64,000 bases of DNA from Bradyrhizobium quebecense. GTDB taxonomy: Bacteria > Pseudomonadota > Alphaproteobacteria > Rhizobiales > Xanthobacteraceae. The notes beneath the pieces were generated by a model. That model ran no database searches and was not told the DNA's origin. It worked only from the letters and a program-made list of their open reading frames with translations. The translations under genes were made by a program, and so were the position numbers. Below, in pieces: positions 18,203 to 27,610 of the stretch (the stretch's first letter is position 1; each line of letters starts with the position of its first letter). The stretch lies in NCBI RefSeq assembly GCF_013373795.3, contig NZ_CP088022.1, positions 4,340,001 through 4,404,000 on the forward strand, written 5' to 3'.

Positions 18203-18843
18203 CGCAAACGACATCCGCCAAAGTGACAAAACTCAACCGGGTCGAGCGCAACGCCTGGACCAAGCAGAAGATCTTCGATGCTGCGACCAAGGTCGTCGGC
18301 AAATACGGCTATGCCGAAGCCTCGGTTGCGCGCATCACCGAAGCCGCCGGCGTCGCGCAGGGCACCTTCTACAATCATTTCGAGAACCGCCAGGAGCTGC
18401 TCGACCAGCTGCTGCCGAAGATCGGCCTCGACATGGTCCGCTTCATCCATGCGCGCACCGGCACCGCAAACGAGGCCCGGCAGGAGGTCGAGCGCTTCAG
18501 CGCCTTCTTCGATTTCATCCGCGAGGTCCCGGAGTTTCTCCGCATCCTCAACGAGGCCGAGTTCTTCGCGCCGACCGGCTACCAGAAGCACTTCGACAAT
18601 ATTTCGAGCGCCTATGTCCGGATCCTCCAGCGCGCGCGGGCCGCGGGCGCCACCAACACCTTCAGCGACGAGGAGTTCGAGGCCATCGTCCAGGTCTTGA
18701 TGGGTGCGCGCGGCTATCTCAGCCGCCGCTATTCCTACTCCGAGCAAGGCGTCACCGCCGTGCCCGACTACGTCATCACGGCCTACCAGAAGCTGGTCAC
18801 GCGCGGCCTGTTCACCACGAGCGACAAGGGAAGAAAGTCATGA
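18199..18843 (+). CDS. TetR/AcrR-family transcriptional regulator
   Basis: This 214-residue protein has an N-terminal helix-turn-helix (about 20-65: KIFDAATKVVGKYGY, ITEAAGVAQGTFYNHF) and a C-terminal all-helical ligand domain. It is translationally coupled both to the ligase before it and to the SDR after it (ATGA at each junction). It probably represses its own operon and perhaps the divergent liv operon through the palindrome at 16640. Acyl-CoA thioesters are common ligands of such regulators beside ligases. Confidence 0.9.
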   Translation: MTQTTSAKVTKLNRVERNAWTKQKIFDAATKVVGKYGYAEASVARITEAAGVAQGTFYNHFENRQELLDQLLPKIGLDMVRFIHARTGTANEARQEVERFSAFFDFIREVPEFLRILNEAEFFAPTGYQKHFDNISSAYVRILQRARAAGATNTFSDEEFEAIVQVLMGARGYLSRRYSYSEQGVTAVPDYVITAYQKLVTRGLFTTSDKGRKS

Positions 18844-19613
18844 GCGCCGACGGCATCATCCTCATCACCGGCGGCAGCCGCGGCATTGGCGCGGCGACCG
18901 CGACGCTGCTCGCCGATCAGGGGCATCGCGTCGTCATCGTCGACATCGCGCCTGAGCCGCTGGTCGGAACAGCCGCCATCCTCTGGCCGGCGCCGTTCGA
19001 CGTTGCGAGCGAAAGCGCCGTCGTCGCCGGCATTGCCGATATCGAGAAAGCGTACGGCCCGATCACCGGCCTCGTCAACGCGGCCGGCGTGTTCGGCAAG
19101 ATGCACACGATCGAGCGGGTGCGGATGGAGCAATGGGACCGCGAGGTCAATATCGACCTGCGCGGCACCTTCCTGGTCGCGCGCAGCGTCGGCATCGGAA
19201 TGGCCAGGCGGCGGCATGGCGCGATCGTCAACGTCGCCTCGGTGGCCGGCATGACGTCGGGTCCGATCCACGCCTATACCGCGGCGAAGGCCGGCGTCAT
19301 CCAGATCACGCAGACGCTTGCCGCCGAATGGGGACGTTCCGGCGTGCGCGTCAACGCGGTGTCGCCCGGCTTCACCCGCACGGTGGCGCTCGAAGCCGGT
19401 ATCGCGTCGGGCGCCCTGAGCAAGGAGCTGCTGGCCCGCCCGACCGCGATGAACCGGCTGGTCGAGCCGATCGAAGTGGCGCAGGCGATCGCCTGGCTGC
19501 TCTCACTGCAGAGCAGCGGCGTGACCGGCATCAACCTGCCGGTCGACGCCGGCTACATCGTCGGCACCACCTGGGCCGCCTATGGCGGTCTGCCCGACGC
19601 ACCGGCGAGCTGA
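18840..19613 (+). CDS. Short-chain dehydrogenase/reductase (SDR)
   Basis: This 257-residue classical SDR has the NAD(P) motif TGGSRGIG, NAAG, the catalytic Ser in NVASVAGM and the YxxxK pair in YTAAKAG. The C-terminal region is LPVDAGYIVG. The Asp in IVDIA after the second strand favours NAD(H). The start overlaps the tetR stop. In this operon it could interconvert an alcohol and the ketone used by the downstream monooxygenase. Confidence 0.9.
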   Translation: MSADGIILITGGSRGIGAATATLLADQGHRVVIVDIAPEPLVGTAAILWPAPFDVASESAVVAGIADIEKAYGPITGLVNAAGVFGKMHTIERVRMEQWDREVNIDLRGTFLVARSVGIGMARRRHGAIVNVASVAGMTSGPIHAYTAAKAGVIQITQTLAAEWGRSGVRVNAVSPGFTRTVALEAGIASGALSKELLARPTAMNRLVEPIEVAQAIAWLLSLQSSGVTGINLPVDAGYIVGTTWAAYGGLPDAPAS

Positions 19614-19622
19614 GGACAACGC

Positions 19623-21545
19623 ATGAATATCGAGCTTTCGCGCAAACACCTCGATCTGTCCTCCGCCATCGCCGAGGGCGACATCCGCGTGCTGCTGATG
19701 GTGCTGGTGCACATGACCGGCGACGATAAGTGGCTGGAGCCGCCGTACAAGCCGAAGCGCGACGTCCGCCTGATCCCCGATCCGGACGCCGGCGTGCCGA
19801 AGGAGATCCAGGACGAGATTCGTGCCGCGGTGCTGAACCTGTTCGCGAACGGAACGCCGAAGCCCGTCATCACCGATCCCGGCAACGAGCTGATGCTGCG
19901 GATGATGCGTGCGACGCTTGGCGAAAATGTCGCGCCGGAATATGCCCCGCTGATGCGGGAGGAGATGGGATTCGTTCCCCGCGAGGCCCGTTGGCGCGAT
20001 CGCCCTTCCGACGAACGACTGGCGCAGCAGCATGTGCTGATCGTCGGCGCCGGTGTCTGCGCGATCGCGCTTGGCGTTGCGCTCGGGCGGCTCGACATTC
20101 CCTATACCATCGTCGAGAAACAGGACGAGATCGGCGGCACCTGGTACGTCAACCGCTACCCCGGCTGCGGCGTCGATACGCCGAACCACTCCTATTCCTT
20201 CTCGTTCGGCGCCCGCAATCCGTGGACCCGCTATTTCGCGCAGCGCCAGGAACTGCTCGACTACCTGCTCAAGGTCGTGCGCGAATACGGCATCCGCCAG
20301 CACGTCCGCCTCTCGACCGAGCTCGTCGCTTCGCGCTGGGACGAAGGCAAGCGCCGCTGGATCTCGACGTTGAAGACGGCGAGCGGTGAAGAGACGTTCG
20401 AATCCACTGCGCTGGTCAGCGCGATCGGCCAGCTCAATGATCCCTCGCCTGCCTCTTTCAAGGGAGACGAGAAATTCACTGGCCTCAAAATTCATTCGGC
20501 GCTGTGGTCCGACGATATCAAACTCGACGGCAAGCATGTCGCCGTAATCGGTACCGGCGCGACCGCGATGCAACTGGTGCCGTCGATCGCTGACCGCGTC
20601 GCCTCGGTCACCGTCTACCAGCGCACCGCGCAGTGGGCACGGCCGGTGAAGGGCTATTCCGACCCGATCACCGAAGGTGCGCAGTGGCTGCTCGCCCATC
20701 TTCAGTTTTATGTGCAGTGGTACCGCTTCAACATGTTCTGGCGTTACGGCGACGGATTGTTGCCGTTCCTCCGCAAGGATCCGGCGTGGCCGCATCCGGA
20801 CCGCGCCGTCAACAAGGGCAACGACCGGCATCGCCAGGAGCTGGCCGACTTCATCCTCTCCGAGCTGAAGGACCGCCCTGATTTGATCGAGAAGTGCATG
20901 CCGACCTATCCGCCTTACGGCAAGCGCATCCTGCTCGACAACAACTGGTTCAAGACGCTCACCAGGCCGAATGTCGAGCTGGTCACCGACACGATCGACC
21001 ATTTCGCTGCAGACGGAATCGTCACGGCCGACGGCAAATCCCGGCCGCACGACGTCATCGTGATCTCGACCGGCTTCAAGGTGTCGGAGATGGCGGCGCG
21101 TCTCAACATCACCGGCCGCGACGGCAAGAACCTCAAGCAGGCGTGGCGCGACGACAATCCGACCGCCTATCTCGGCCTCACGGTGCCTGACTTCCCCAAT
21201 CTATTCCTGATGCTCGGCCCCAACTCGGGGCCCGCGCATGGCGGCAGCGTGATCTTCCAGTCGGAATGCCAGAGCCGCTACATCTCCGCCTGCCTCGTCG
21301 AGATGATCGAGAACGATATCGCCGCGATCGACGTGCATCCCGACGCGCATGACGAATACATCCGCAACGTCGATGCCGAGCATGAGCAGCTGATCTGGAC
21401 GCATCCGGGCATGACGACCTACTACCGCAACAGAAGCGGCCGGGTATTCTCGGCGATGCCGTGGCGGTTCGTCGACTATTGGAAAATGACGCACGATCCG
21501 GACTTCACCCGGTATCGAACGACCAAGTCGCGACAGGAAACCTGA
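19623..21545 (+). CDS. FAD-dependent Baeyer-Villiger-type monooxygenase
   Basis: This 640-residue flavoprotein has an N-terminal extension of about 135 residues before the first dinucleotide fold, VLIVGAGVCAIALGVALG. It also has GGTWYVNRYPG, the Baeyer-Villiger fingerprint as FTGLKIHSALWSD, and a second Rossmann motif VIGTGATAMQLVP. Such enzymes use NADPH and oxygen to turn ketones into esters or lactones. The long N-terminus is found in a subgroup of these enzymes. It ends the ligase-TetR-SDR operon, suggesting ring or ketone cleavage followed by CoA activation of the acid. Confidence 0.88.
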   Translation: MNIELSRKHLDLSSAIAEGDIRVLLMVLVHMTGDDKWLEPPYKPKRDVRLIPDPDAGVPKEIQDEIRAAVLNLFANGTPKPVITDPGNELMLRMMRATLGENVAPEYAPLMREEMGFVPREARWRDRPSDERLAQQHVLIVGAGVCAIALGVALGRLDIPYTIVEKQDEIGGTWYVNRYPGCGVDTPNHSYSFSFGARNPWTRYFAQRQELLDYLLKVVREYGIRQHVRLSTELVASRWDEGKRRWISTLKTASGEETFESTALVSAIGQLNDPSPASFKGDEKFTGLKIHSALWSDDIKLDGKHVAVIGTGATAMQLVPSIADRVASVTVYQRTAQWARPVKGYSDPITEGAQWLLAHLQFYVQWYRFNMFWRYGDGLLPFLRKDPAWPHPDRAVNKGNDRHRQELADFILSELKDRPDLIEKCMPTYPPYGKRILLDNNWFKTLTRPNVELVTDTIDHFAADGIVTADGKSRPHDVIVISTGFKVSEMAARLNITGRDGKNLKQAWRDDNPTAYLGLTVPDFPNLFLMLGPNSGPAHGGSVIFQSECQSRYISACLVEMIENDIAAIDVHPDAHDEYIRNVDAEHEQLIWTHPGMTTYYRNRSGRVFSAMPWRFVDYWKMTHDPDFTRYRTTKSRQET

Positions 21546-22050
21546 CCTGAAATACCCCGCTCGTTAACTTGACAGCAGGCCATATCTGCCGCAACATTTT
21601 GTTAACTGCACCTGCTGGGGTGTGGGAGCGCCTGCTCCCCGCGTCGCAGGAATTGACGGACGATTTTGGAATCGGCCGCCAGGCAGAGAAGCGGACAGAG
21701 GTCCGTCGGCCCACCCTTGGAGAGGAGCATGACGCCACCGGCGAAAGCCAGCGACCTTGCTCAGCGGCAAGGTCTCGGTGCACGTTGAGGCGAACAGCAG
21801 CTGCTAGCCGCGTGCGCCGCCGACAATCTGAACATATCCGCAGGACGAGAGCGCAAAGGCCAAGCGCTTTTAGGTCCCGAAACACCACTGGTCTACACCA
21901 GAGATCCTTCGCTAAAACGAAGTAGCAGGGCCCCGCGATGCTTGAATGCACCGGGGCCCATTCGTTTGCGCGCCATCTCTCCCTCGTCGCACCGCATTGC
22001 GTCACCGCGCGGGATCGGGAACAATTGTCCCGACTGGGTGAGGAACGCTG
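21546..22050. other. Intergenic stretch of about 505 bp with hairpins, no gene recognised
   Basis: No coding frame here looks real. The left part contains a 6-base-arm GC hairpin at 21624-21639 (GGGAGC and GCTCCC with GCCT loop), which could act as an operon end signal though no T-run follows. The right part holds the three stacked hairpins listed separately. The stretch lies between two same-strand genes and is unusually long for this window. Confidence 0.5.
21888..21959 (+). ncRNA. Candidate structured RNA: three consecutive stem-loops
   Basis: Three perfect inverted repeats follow each other closely: CTGGT/ACCAG (21888-21901, loop of 4), CTTCG/CGAAG (21907-21922, loop of 6) and GGGCCCCG/CGGGGCCC (21928-21959, loop of 16). 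The last one could be a terminator, followed by a weakly T-rich ATTCGTTT. The strand is assumed from that tail. No known RNA family was recognised. Confidence 0.35.
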
Positions 22051-22680
22051 ATGGAAAAACCGCTTGTACGCATCTACACCGACTACAAGTCTCCGTACGC
22101 TTATGTCGCCAACAAGCGGCTGTTCGAGCTCGAGGAGACCTTGGGCGTGGAGCTGGAATGGCTGCCCTACACGCTTCGCATTCCCGAATTCATGGGCACA
22201 GTCGAGGAACGCACTCCGCATTTCTGGCGCAAGGTGCGCTATTCCTACATGGATGCGCGGCGGTTCGCGAATGCGCAGGGGCTCGTCATGAAGGGCCCGC
22301 GCCGGATTTACGACGCATTCCAAGCCAGCGCCGGAATGCTGTTCGCGCAGCGCCACGGGCTGTTCCGGCCTTATCATGACACGGTGTTCCGGAGGTTCTG
22401 GAACCATGAGCTGGAGATTGATGAGCTGTCGGAGATTGCCGGCGTGATCGCCGCGATCGGCGGTTCCGCTGACGCGTTCGAGACCTACGTTCGCGGCCCT
22501 GCCCGCGCGGAACACGATCGCATCATCGACGAGGCCGAAGCGCTCGGCGTGTTCGGGGTACCCAGCATGGTGTTCAACGGCGAGCTGTTCTGGGGTGGCG
22601 ACCGCATCGACATGCTGATCGAGCGGATCAGGCATCCGGAATCGGTCGCGGTCGCGCTCGGGACCAGGCACCGGACCTAA
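22051..22680 (+). CDS. DsbA-family protein, 2-hydroxychromene-2-carboxylate isomerase-like
   Basis: This 209-residue protein has a thioredoxin fold with a helical insert, as in HCCA isomerases and kappa-class GSTs. It has YTDYKSPYAYVANKRL, where the CxxC of DsbA is replaced by SPY, and the cis-Pro region GVFGVPSMVFNGELFWGGDR. The missing cysteines argue against a disulfide oxidase and for a glutathione-dependent isomerase. It stands alone, divergent in function from its neighbours, and is followed by a convergent GST gene. Confidence 0.82.
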   Translation: MEKPLVRIYTDYKSPYAYVANKRLFELEETLGVELEWLPYTLRIPEFMGTVEERTPHFWRKVRYSYMDARRFANAQGLVMKGPRRIYDAFQASAGMLFAQRHGLFRPYHDTVFRRFWNHELEIDELSEIAGVIAAIGGSADAFETYVRGPARAEHDRIIDEAEALGVFGVPSMVFNGELFWGGDRIDMLIERIRHPESVAVALGTRHRT

Positions 22681-22719
22681 GCTCTCGCCGTTCTAAATCT
22701 GGTTGCCGTCCCTGATCGA

Positions 22720-23730
22720 TCAGCCTCCATTCAGGGTCGCCCAGCATCCCGTGCGTTCCAGCACGGGCTTCAACGCCGCGCGATCTCCGGCATCGAGCGC
22801 GGCAAACTTCTCGCGCAGCTGCTGCAGGCACTTGACCTGATATTTGAACGGCGCCAGCGCGTAAGGCAGTCCCCAGACGTTGATCTCAAGGCGCGCGAGG
22901 CCTTCGGCGAATGCATCCGCGTTAGCGGCAAGGAACGGCAGATAGAGCTCGCCAGCGATCCGCAGCAGCGATTCAGCGAATCCGCCGAGCGCCTGCTCGC
23001 GCGAATACCAGTTGCCCTCGACACCGGAGGCATCGTCGAGCCGCCGCACCCAGTGTTCGGTGAACGGCGCGCGCTCGCGCATGATCCGCATCGGGGTCGG
23101 ATCGGTCGCCATCTCGCTGAGCTGGCCGAACCAGGCGAAATCCGCCAGTGACGGCCGGCTGCCGAACAGGTAGTTCGCCATGCCGACATGCGGCTCGAAC
23201 GCCGCAAGCGTCCGGCGATAGCTCTCCTCCAGCAGCGGCCGGTTCTCGTCGGTGGCGCCGAGAATGACCATGCGCGAAATCTGCCGCTGCCGGAATTCCT
23301 CGATCTCCGCGCGGCTGCCGGCCGCGGCTTCCGACGTCGACCATTCCTCGCCGGCCCAGCGCGAGACGTAGACCTGATCCTCGGGGTCCCACCAGCGATA
23401 CAGAAACAGCGGCTTCACCGCCCATTCGTCGGCGAGGTCCTCGAGCAGATCGCAGACGAAGGCTGTGGCCTTGTCCTCCGGGATCACCGAACGCCCCTGG
23501 TGACGCGCTTCCAGATCGTAGGCCAGCGTCGTGGTCTCGCCGCGATAGCTGCCGTCGGGATATTGCAGCACCGGAATCAGCATCGGCTTCAGATGCGCGG
23601 TCGCCGCGCGCAACGCTTTGGTCATGATGACCCAGTCGTGCGGGATCCGCCGGTAGCGCATCAGCGCGCGCAACTTGATCGCATAGGGCGATGCGGTCGA
23701 ACCGATCAGGCGGTAGCGGCCCTCCGTCAT
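22720..23730 (-). CDS. Glutathione S-transferase family protein
   Basis: This 336-residue protein has an N-terminal thioredoxin-like GST domain (RLIGSTASPYAIKLRALM, then a PVLQYPDG loop with the usual cis-Pro and GETTTLAYDLE). A long helical C-terminal part contains FGSRPSLADFAWFGQL. It is longer than ordinary GSTs (about 200-230 residues), with roughly 100 extra C-terminal residues. The start overlaps the stop of the M81 peptidase gene by ATGA, so the two are co-translated. Confidence 0.82.
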   Translation of the reverse strand: MTEGRYRLIGSTASPYAIKLRALMRYRRIPHDWVIMTKALRAATAHLKPMLIPVLQYPDGSYRGETTTLAYDLEARHQGRSVIPEDKATAFVCDLLEDLADEWAVKPLFLYRWWDPEDQVYVSRWAGEEWSTSEAAAGSRAEIEEFRQRQISRMVILGATDENRPLLEESYRRTLAAFEPHVGMANYLFGSRPSLADFAWFGQLSEMATDPTPMRIMRERAPFTEHWVRRLDDASGVEGNWYSREQALGGFAESLLRIAGELYLPFLAANADAFAEGLARLEINVWGLPYALAPFKYQVKCLQQLREKFAALDAGDRAALKPVLERTGCWATLNGG

Positions 23731-25223
23731 GACGCCCCCTCCGAAAACGCCGGATTGCCGTACGGATAGAACTGCGCAAGATCGACGTTCTTATAGGGCA
23801 GCCTGTCCAGCTGCGTCGTGCCAAGGAAAGGCTCGTCAGGCTCGACCAGCAGGATCGTCTTGGCAAAGCCGTTGTCGTCGAAGCCGCGCCGAAAGTGCAC
23901 CCGCGACTTGATCGCCATGACCTCGAATCCACCGATGTCAGGCACCAGCGCCTTCAGCGAGAACGGCTCCATGATCTGCACCAGATAGGTGGAGAGGATC
24001 AGCACATTGTTGCGGCCGAAGCGCACGCAGACCCAGAACTGCCCGTACCCCTCGGCCGCCGCCGAGATCGTGCCCTGAATGCGAACCGGATCGCCCGCCG
24101 ACTCGTCGGCGCGGCCACCGATCTCCATGTCGAAGGCATCGCCGGCCTTGGCGCCGGCCGCCTTCAGGCTTGCCGTTGCGTTGGCGTCGGCAATGGTCGC
24201 GATCACCGTGTTGGCGAGGTCCTGCGCGATGATCTCGCGCAGCAGCCAGGTCGCCGATCCCGACCGGTCGCTGTGATCGGCCAGCACTACGGGCGTGTTG
24301 CCATCGGCGACGGCCTGCCTGGCCAACGCGACGCCCTCGGTGATGCTGTGCAGCTTGGTCGATTGCAGCAAGGCCTCGCGCAGCCGCCAGATCGTGCCGG
24401 CGAGATCGCGCGCGACCTGCTCGGCGAGTTTTGGGTTGTCGTTGGTCAGGACCTGCACCGTCATGCCGACATCGGGGACATCGGCGAACGGGAAGCCGAA
24501 GAAGATGTTGACGTAGACGTCGACCTCGCGGGCCTCCCACACCAGCGCGCGCTGCGCGAGATCCATCCACGGCCGCGCGCCGGTCCATTGCAGCACGGTG
24601 GGCGAGATCACGGGAACCTTGATGGTCTTGTGCGCCGGTCTGTAGTCGCCGCGGATCGCCCGGACCAGCGTGCGCGCCGCCCGTTCGCCCTGCAGATGCG
24701 CGTCATAGTGCGGGAAGTATTTGACGGCGAACGCCATGTCGGCCTGTTCGAGGAACGCCTCGTCCTCATTGCCGTGAGGGTCGAAGGTCGCGGCGATGAA
24801 GGCGGAGCGGCCGACCACCTCGCGGACCTGCCGCGCCAGATCGGCCTCGGGCCGCGGGACGTCGCGCACGGCCATCGCGCCATGCAGGCACAGATAGACG
24901 CCGTCGAACGGCCCCTCTTCCTTGAGCCCGGCAATCATCCTGCCGGTGAAGGTCCGGTAAGCTTCCTGGGTGATCCAGCCCGATCCGGTGTAGGTCTTCG
25001 GCCAGAGCGGGGATTCGATGCCGACCAGTTCGACCTCGGAGAATTCGCGCGCCACCTGCACGAAGCCACCCATATAGTTCTTGGGATCGAACTGGAGCAG
25101 CGCCTCGCCCTTGGCCGGCGAGCCCGGATAGATGAAGTCGTCGAGCGTGGTCTCGTTCGGCAGGAACGAGACGGTTTCGTGGGAGAAATGCAGGACGGCG
25201 ATACGAATCTTGCGTTCGCTCAT
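23727..25223 (-). CDS. M81-family metallopeptidase (MlrC/microcystinase C-like)
   Basis: This 498-residue protein is of the MlrC/DUF1485 type. The N-terminal block is IAVLHFSHETVSFLPNETT, with CLHGAMAV and the probable zinc site in ATFDPHGNEDE plus YFPHYDAHLQGERA. The ATG at 25223 is preferred (GAGG 9-12 bases upstream, conserved sequence begins at once); an in-frame extension to 25286 has no good ribosome-binding site. Most relatives are not linked to microcystin breakdown, so the substrate is unknown. It is coupled to the GST gene. Confidence 0.85.
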   Translation of the reverse strand: MSERKIRIAVLHFSHETVSFLPNETTLDDFIYPGSPAKGEALLQFDPKNYMGGFVQVAREFSEVELVGIESPLWPKTYTGSGWITQEAYRTFTGRMIAGLKEEGPFDGVYLCLHGAMAVRDVPRPEADLARQVREVVGRSAFIAATFDPHGNEDEAFLEQADMAFAVKYFPHYDAHLQGERAARTLVRAIRGDYRPAHKTIKVPVISPTVLQWTGARPWMDLAQRALVWEAREVDVYVNIFFGFPFADVPDVGMTVQVLTNDNPKLAEQVARDLAGTIWRLREALLQSTKLHSITEGVALARQAVADGNTPVVLADHSDRSGSATWLLREIIAQDLANTVIATIADANATASLKAAGAKAGDAFDMEIGGRADESAGDPVRIQGTISAAAEGYGQFWVCVRFGRNNVLILSTYLVQIMEPFSLKALVPDIGGFEVMAIKSRVHFRRGFDDNGFAKTILLVEPDEPFLGTTQLDRLPYKNVDLAQFYPYGNPAFSEGAS

Positions 25224-25411
25224 TTTGTGCGCCTCGGCTATTTTTTCGTATCCTGACATCGAACCCGCGGTGCGCCAATGCCGCATTCGGTTTTTGCCCG
25301 CCAGACCTGCAAATAAGCAGACGCGGCGCAGCTTGCCGCCGTGCCGATTCTGCTATGGTCCACGCCAACAATCGGGCCCCGGCCCCGCAGATGTCTCAAG
25401 GAGAGAACGCC

Positions 25412-26206
25412 ATGAATCCCCCCGTCAGCTCGCCCGCGATCAAGGTCGTGAAATCCGTTCGCGAGCAGGTGAGCGCCGAGGAGTGGCAGGCCCGTGTCGA
25501 TCTTGCCGCCTGCTATCGGCTGACGGCGATGTACGGCATGACCGAGATGATCGCAAACCACATCTCCTGCCGCGTGCCCGGCACCACCGACCAGTTCCTG
25601 ATCAATGCCTATGGCATGCTGTATGAGGAGATCGACGCCTCCAGCCTGATCAAGGTCGATGTCGAGGGCAACACGCTGCTCAACGCGACCGACTATGACG
25701 TCAATGTCGCGGGCTTCGTCATTCACAGCGCCATCCACATGGCCAAGCACGACATGGACTGCGTCGCGCACACCCATACGCCTGCCGGCATGGCCGTCTC
25801 CGCGATGGAATGCGGCCTGCTGCCGCTGGCGCAGACCTCGATGCGCTTCCTGCACATCGCCTATCACGACTTCGAAGGCATCGCCGACAATGTCGACGAG
25901 CGCGAGCGGCTGGTCCGCGACCTCGGCGACAACGAGGCGATGATCCTGCGCAACCATGGCCTCTTGGTCGTCGGGCGCACCGTGCCCGCCGCCTTCAACG
26001 TGCTGTTCCGGCTCGAGCGCGCCTGCCAGACCCAGGTGATGGCGCTGTCCTGCAACACCAAGCTGACCTATCCGCCGCAAAACATCCTCGAAGACACCTA
26101 TGAGCGGATGCTGCCCAAGCCCGGCCGCGCCGCCCGCAACGGCGAACTCGCCTGGCCGGCGCTGCTCCGCAAGCTCGATCGCGCCGATCCGTCGTACCGG
26201 GACTGA
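25412..26206 (+). CDS. Class II aldolase/adducin-family protein
   Basis: This 264-residue class II aldolase-fold protein has CYRLTAMYGMTEMIANHIS, the zinc ligands HxH in CVAHTHTPAGMAVSAM and the third His in ILRNHGLLVVG. AAGGAG precedes the ATG at 25412; the longer frame from 25355 was rejected. The family includes fuculose-phosphate aldolase-like enzymes and decarboxylases. It is divergent from the M81 peptidase across a 188-base promoter region. Confidence 0.88.
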   Translation: MNPPVSSPAIKVVKSVREQVSAEEWQARVDLAACYRLTAMYGMTEMIANHISCRVPGTTDQFLINAYGMLYEEIDASSLIKVDVEGNTLLNATDYDVNVAGFVIHSAIHMAKHDMDCVAHTHTPAGMAVSAMECGLLPLAQTSMRFLHIAYHDFEGIADNVDERERLVRDLGDNEAMILRNHGLLVVGRTVPAAFNVLFRLERACQTQVMALSCNTKLTYPPQNILEDTYERMLPKPGRAARNGELAWPALLRKLDRADPSYRD

Positions 26207-26318
26207 GACGAAATCGCGCCTTCGCATCAACTTTGGGCGTCGCTTGCCCGCTATTTGAGCGCACGCTTTGCCGCGACATCGCCGATGCTAGCCGTCGGCG
26301 AGACGGCAGGTGCGTGCG

Positions 26319-26600
26319 ATGAAAACCTTCATTCGCGTTGTTGAGCTCTGGGTGCCCGATCCGACACGGACGCGGCTGGAATTCGGCGGCAGCCTGCACA
26401 GCTCCGAGTTCGCCGAGTTCAACGCGGTCAGCGAGAACGCGCTGTTCGCTTATGGCGAGGGCCTTCCGGGCAAAGCCTGGGCGAGCGGACATCCGGTCAT
26501 CCTGACCGAATTCGCCAACTCCTATTTCAAGCGAACCGACGAGGCGCGCGAAGCCGGCCTGACCTGCGGCGTTGCGCTTCCGGTGTTCGCCGGCGAATGA
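26319..26600 (+). pseudogene. GAF-domain protein truncated by IS30 insertion
   Basis: About 93 codons remain of a protein with a GAF-type core (FAYGEGLPGKAWASG, then CGVALPVFAGE). The frame ends at a TGA six bases before the IS30 end, in the middle of the expected beta-sheet of the domain. GGCAGG lies before the ATG at 26319. The missing half was not found after either insertion sequence, so the downstream DNA was probably deleted. Intact relatives bind small ligands or sense redox state. Confidence 0.7.
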
Positions 26601-26605
26601 TGGAG

Positions 26606-27610
26606 TCACGTTTGAAGTGCAACGATTGATTTGAGTTTGGAGAATGCCTCGGCGGGGGTCTTGAAGTCCAGGCATTTGCGTGGGGTATCGTTGAGGCGCT
26701 GAGCGAGGCGCCTGAGGACGGCTGCCGTGATGAACCTGAGGTCAGTTTTGCGTGGCAGAGAGCGTCGTAAGCGCCCGATGGAGTTTTCCACGCCGCCTTT
26801 TTGCCAGGGACTATGGGGATCGCAGAAGAAGGTTTGGACGCCGAGGGCGTTGTGAAGCCTGTGATGCTCGGCGAACTCGGTTCCGTTGTCGAAGCTGATG
26901 GTTTTACGGATCGCCTGTGGAAGCTTGCCGAGTTGACGGGCGATGGTCCGAGCGGTGAGGACAGCTTTCCGATCGCGTGGGTGCAGCACGATGCTGAAGC
27001 GAGTTTGTCGCTCGTGGAGAACCAGCAATCCTTGGCCATATCGCGCGAACAGCATGAAGTCGGCTTCCCAATGACCCGGCGTCCCGCGGCCTTCGACCTC
27101 GGAGGGTCGTTCATCGATCGAGCGCCGTTGTTTAATGAAGCTGGCAGGGCTGCCGCCTGGGCGTCGCCGGCGCCCTCGTCTGAGTTTATGGCGCGGCAGC
27201 AGGCGGTGCCAGTAATCCTTCTGGGCGGTACGATGATAGATGAAACGATAGATTGACTCGTGGCTGATCATGACGCGACCATGTTCTCGCGCCAGTCGAC
27301 CAGCGATCTGCTCCGGCGAATGTCCCATCGCAAGGCTTTTGCCGACGCAGTCCCGCAGGGCCGGCTGGCGCGCCAGCTTGAAGCGGCCATCCTGCCGTCG
27401 CCGACGTTCGGCCAATTGTTGAGCCCGGACCGGTTCGTAACCGCCCTTCCAGACCTTGGTAGGCCGCGAGTTGCGCTTCAGCTCCCGACTTATCGTCGAC
27501 GTCGCGCGGTCAAGCGCAGACGCAATATCGTTTTGAGATTTACCGCCTACATGCAGGCGGTAAATCTCAACGCGCTCTTCAAGGCTGAGCTGGCCATAAC
27601 ATTGTCCCAT
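26606..27610 (-). CDS. IS30-family transposase
   Basis: This protein of about 334 residues looks intact. An N-terminal helix-turn-helix (LSLEERVEIYRL, SQNDIASALDRATSTISREL) is followed by an rve-type DDE domain: Asp in GHWEADFM, Asp in SFDNGTEF and Glu in KGGVENSIGRLRR. The stop codon lies within the terminal repeat. ATG at 27610 is used; a GTG two codons earlier is possible. Confidence 0.93.
   Translation of the reverse strand: MGQCYGQLSLEERVEIYRLHVGGKSQNDIASALDRATSTISRELKRNSRPTKVWKGGYEPVRAQQLAERRRRQDGRFKLARQPALRDCVGKSLAMGHSPEQIAGRLAREHGRVMISHESIYRFIYHRTAQKDYWHRLLPRHKLRRGRRRRPGGSPASFIKQRRSIDERPSEVEGRGTPGHWEADFMLFARYGQGLLVLHERQTRFSIVLHPRDRKAVLTARTIARQLGKLPQAIRKTISFDNGTEFAEHHRLHNALGVQTFFCDPHSPWQKGGVENSIGRLRRSLPRKTDLRFITAAVLRRLAQRLNDTPRKCLDFKTPAEAFSKLKSIVALQT

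Noticed and set aside
21505..22671. 388-codon minus-strand frame across the 21.5-22.0 kb gap
   Set aside because: Most of it is antisense to the isomerase gene; the part in the gap has no recognisable domain or ribosome-binding site.
22051..22680. Annotation as a disulfide oxidase (DsbA)
   Set aside because: The CxxC pair is absent (SPY in its place) and no signal peptide is present.
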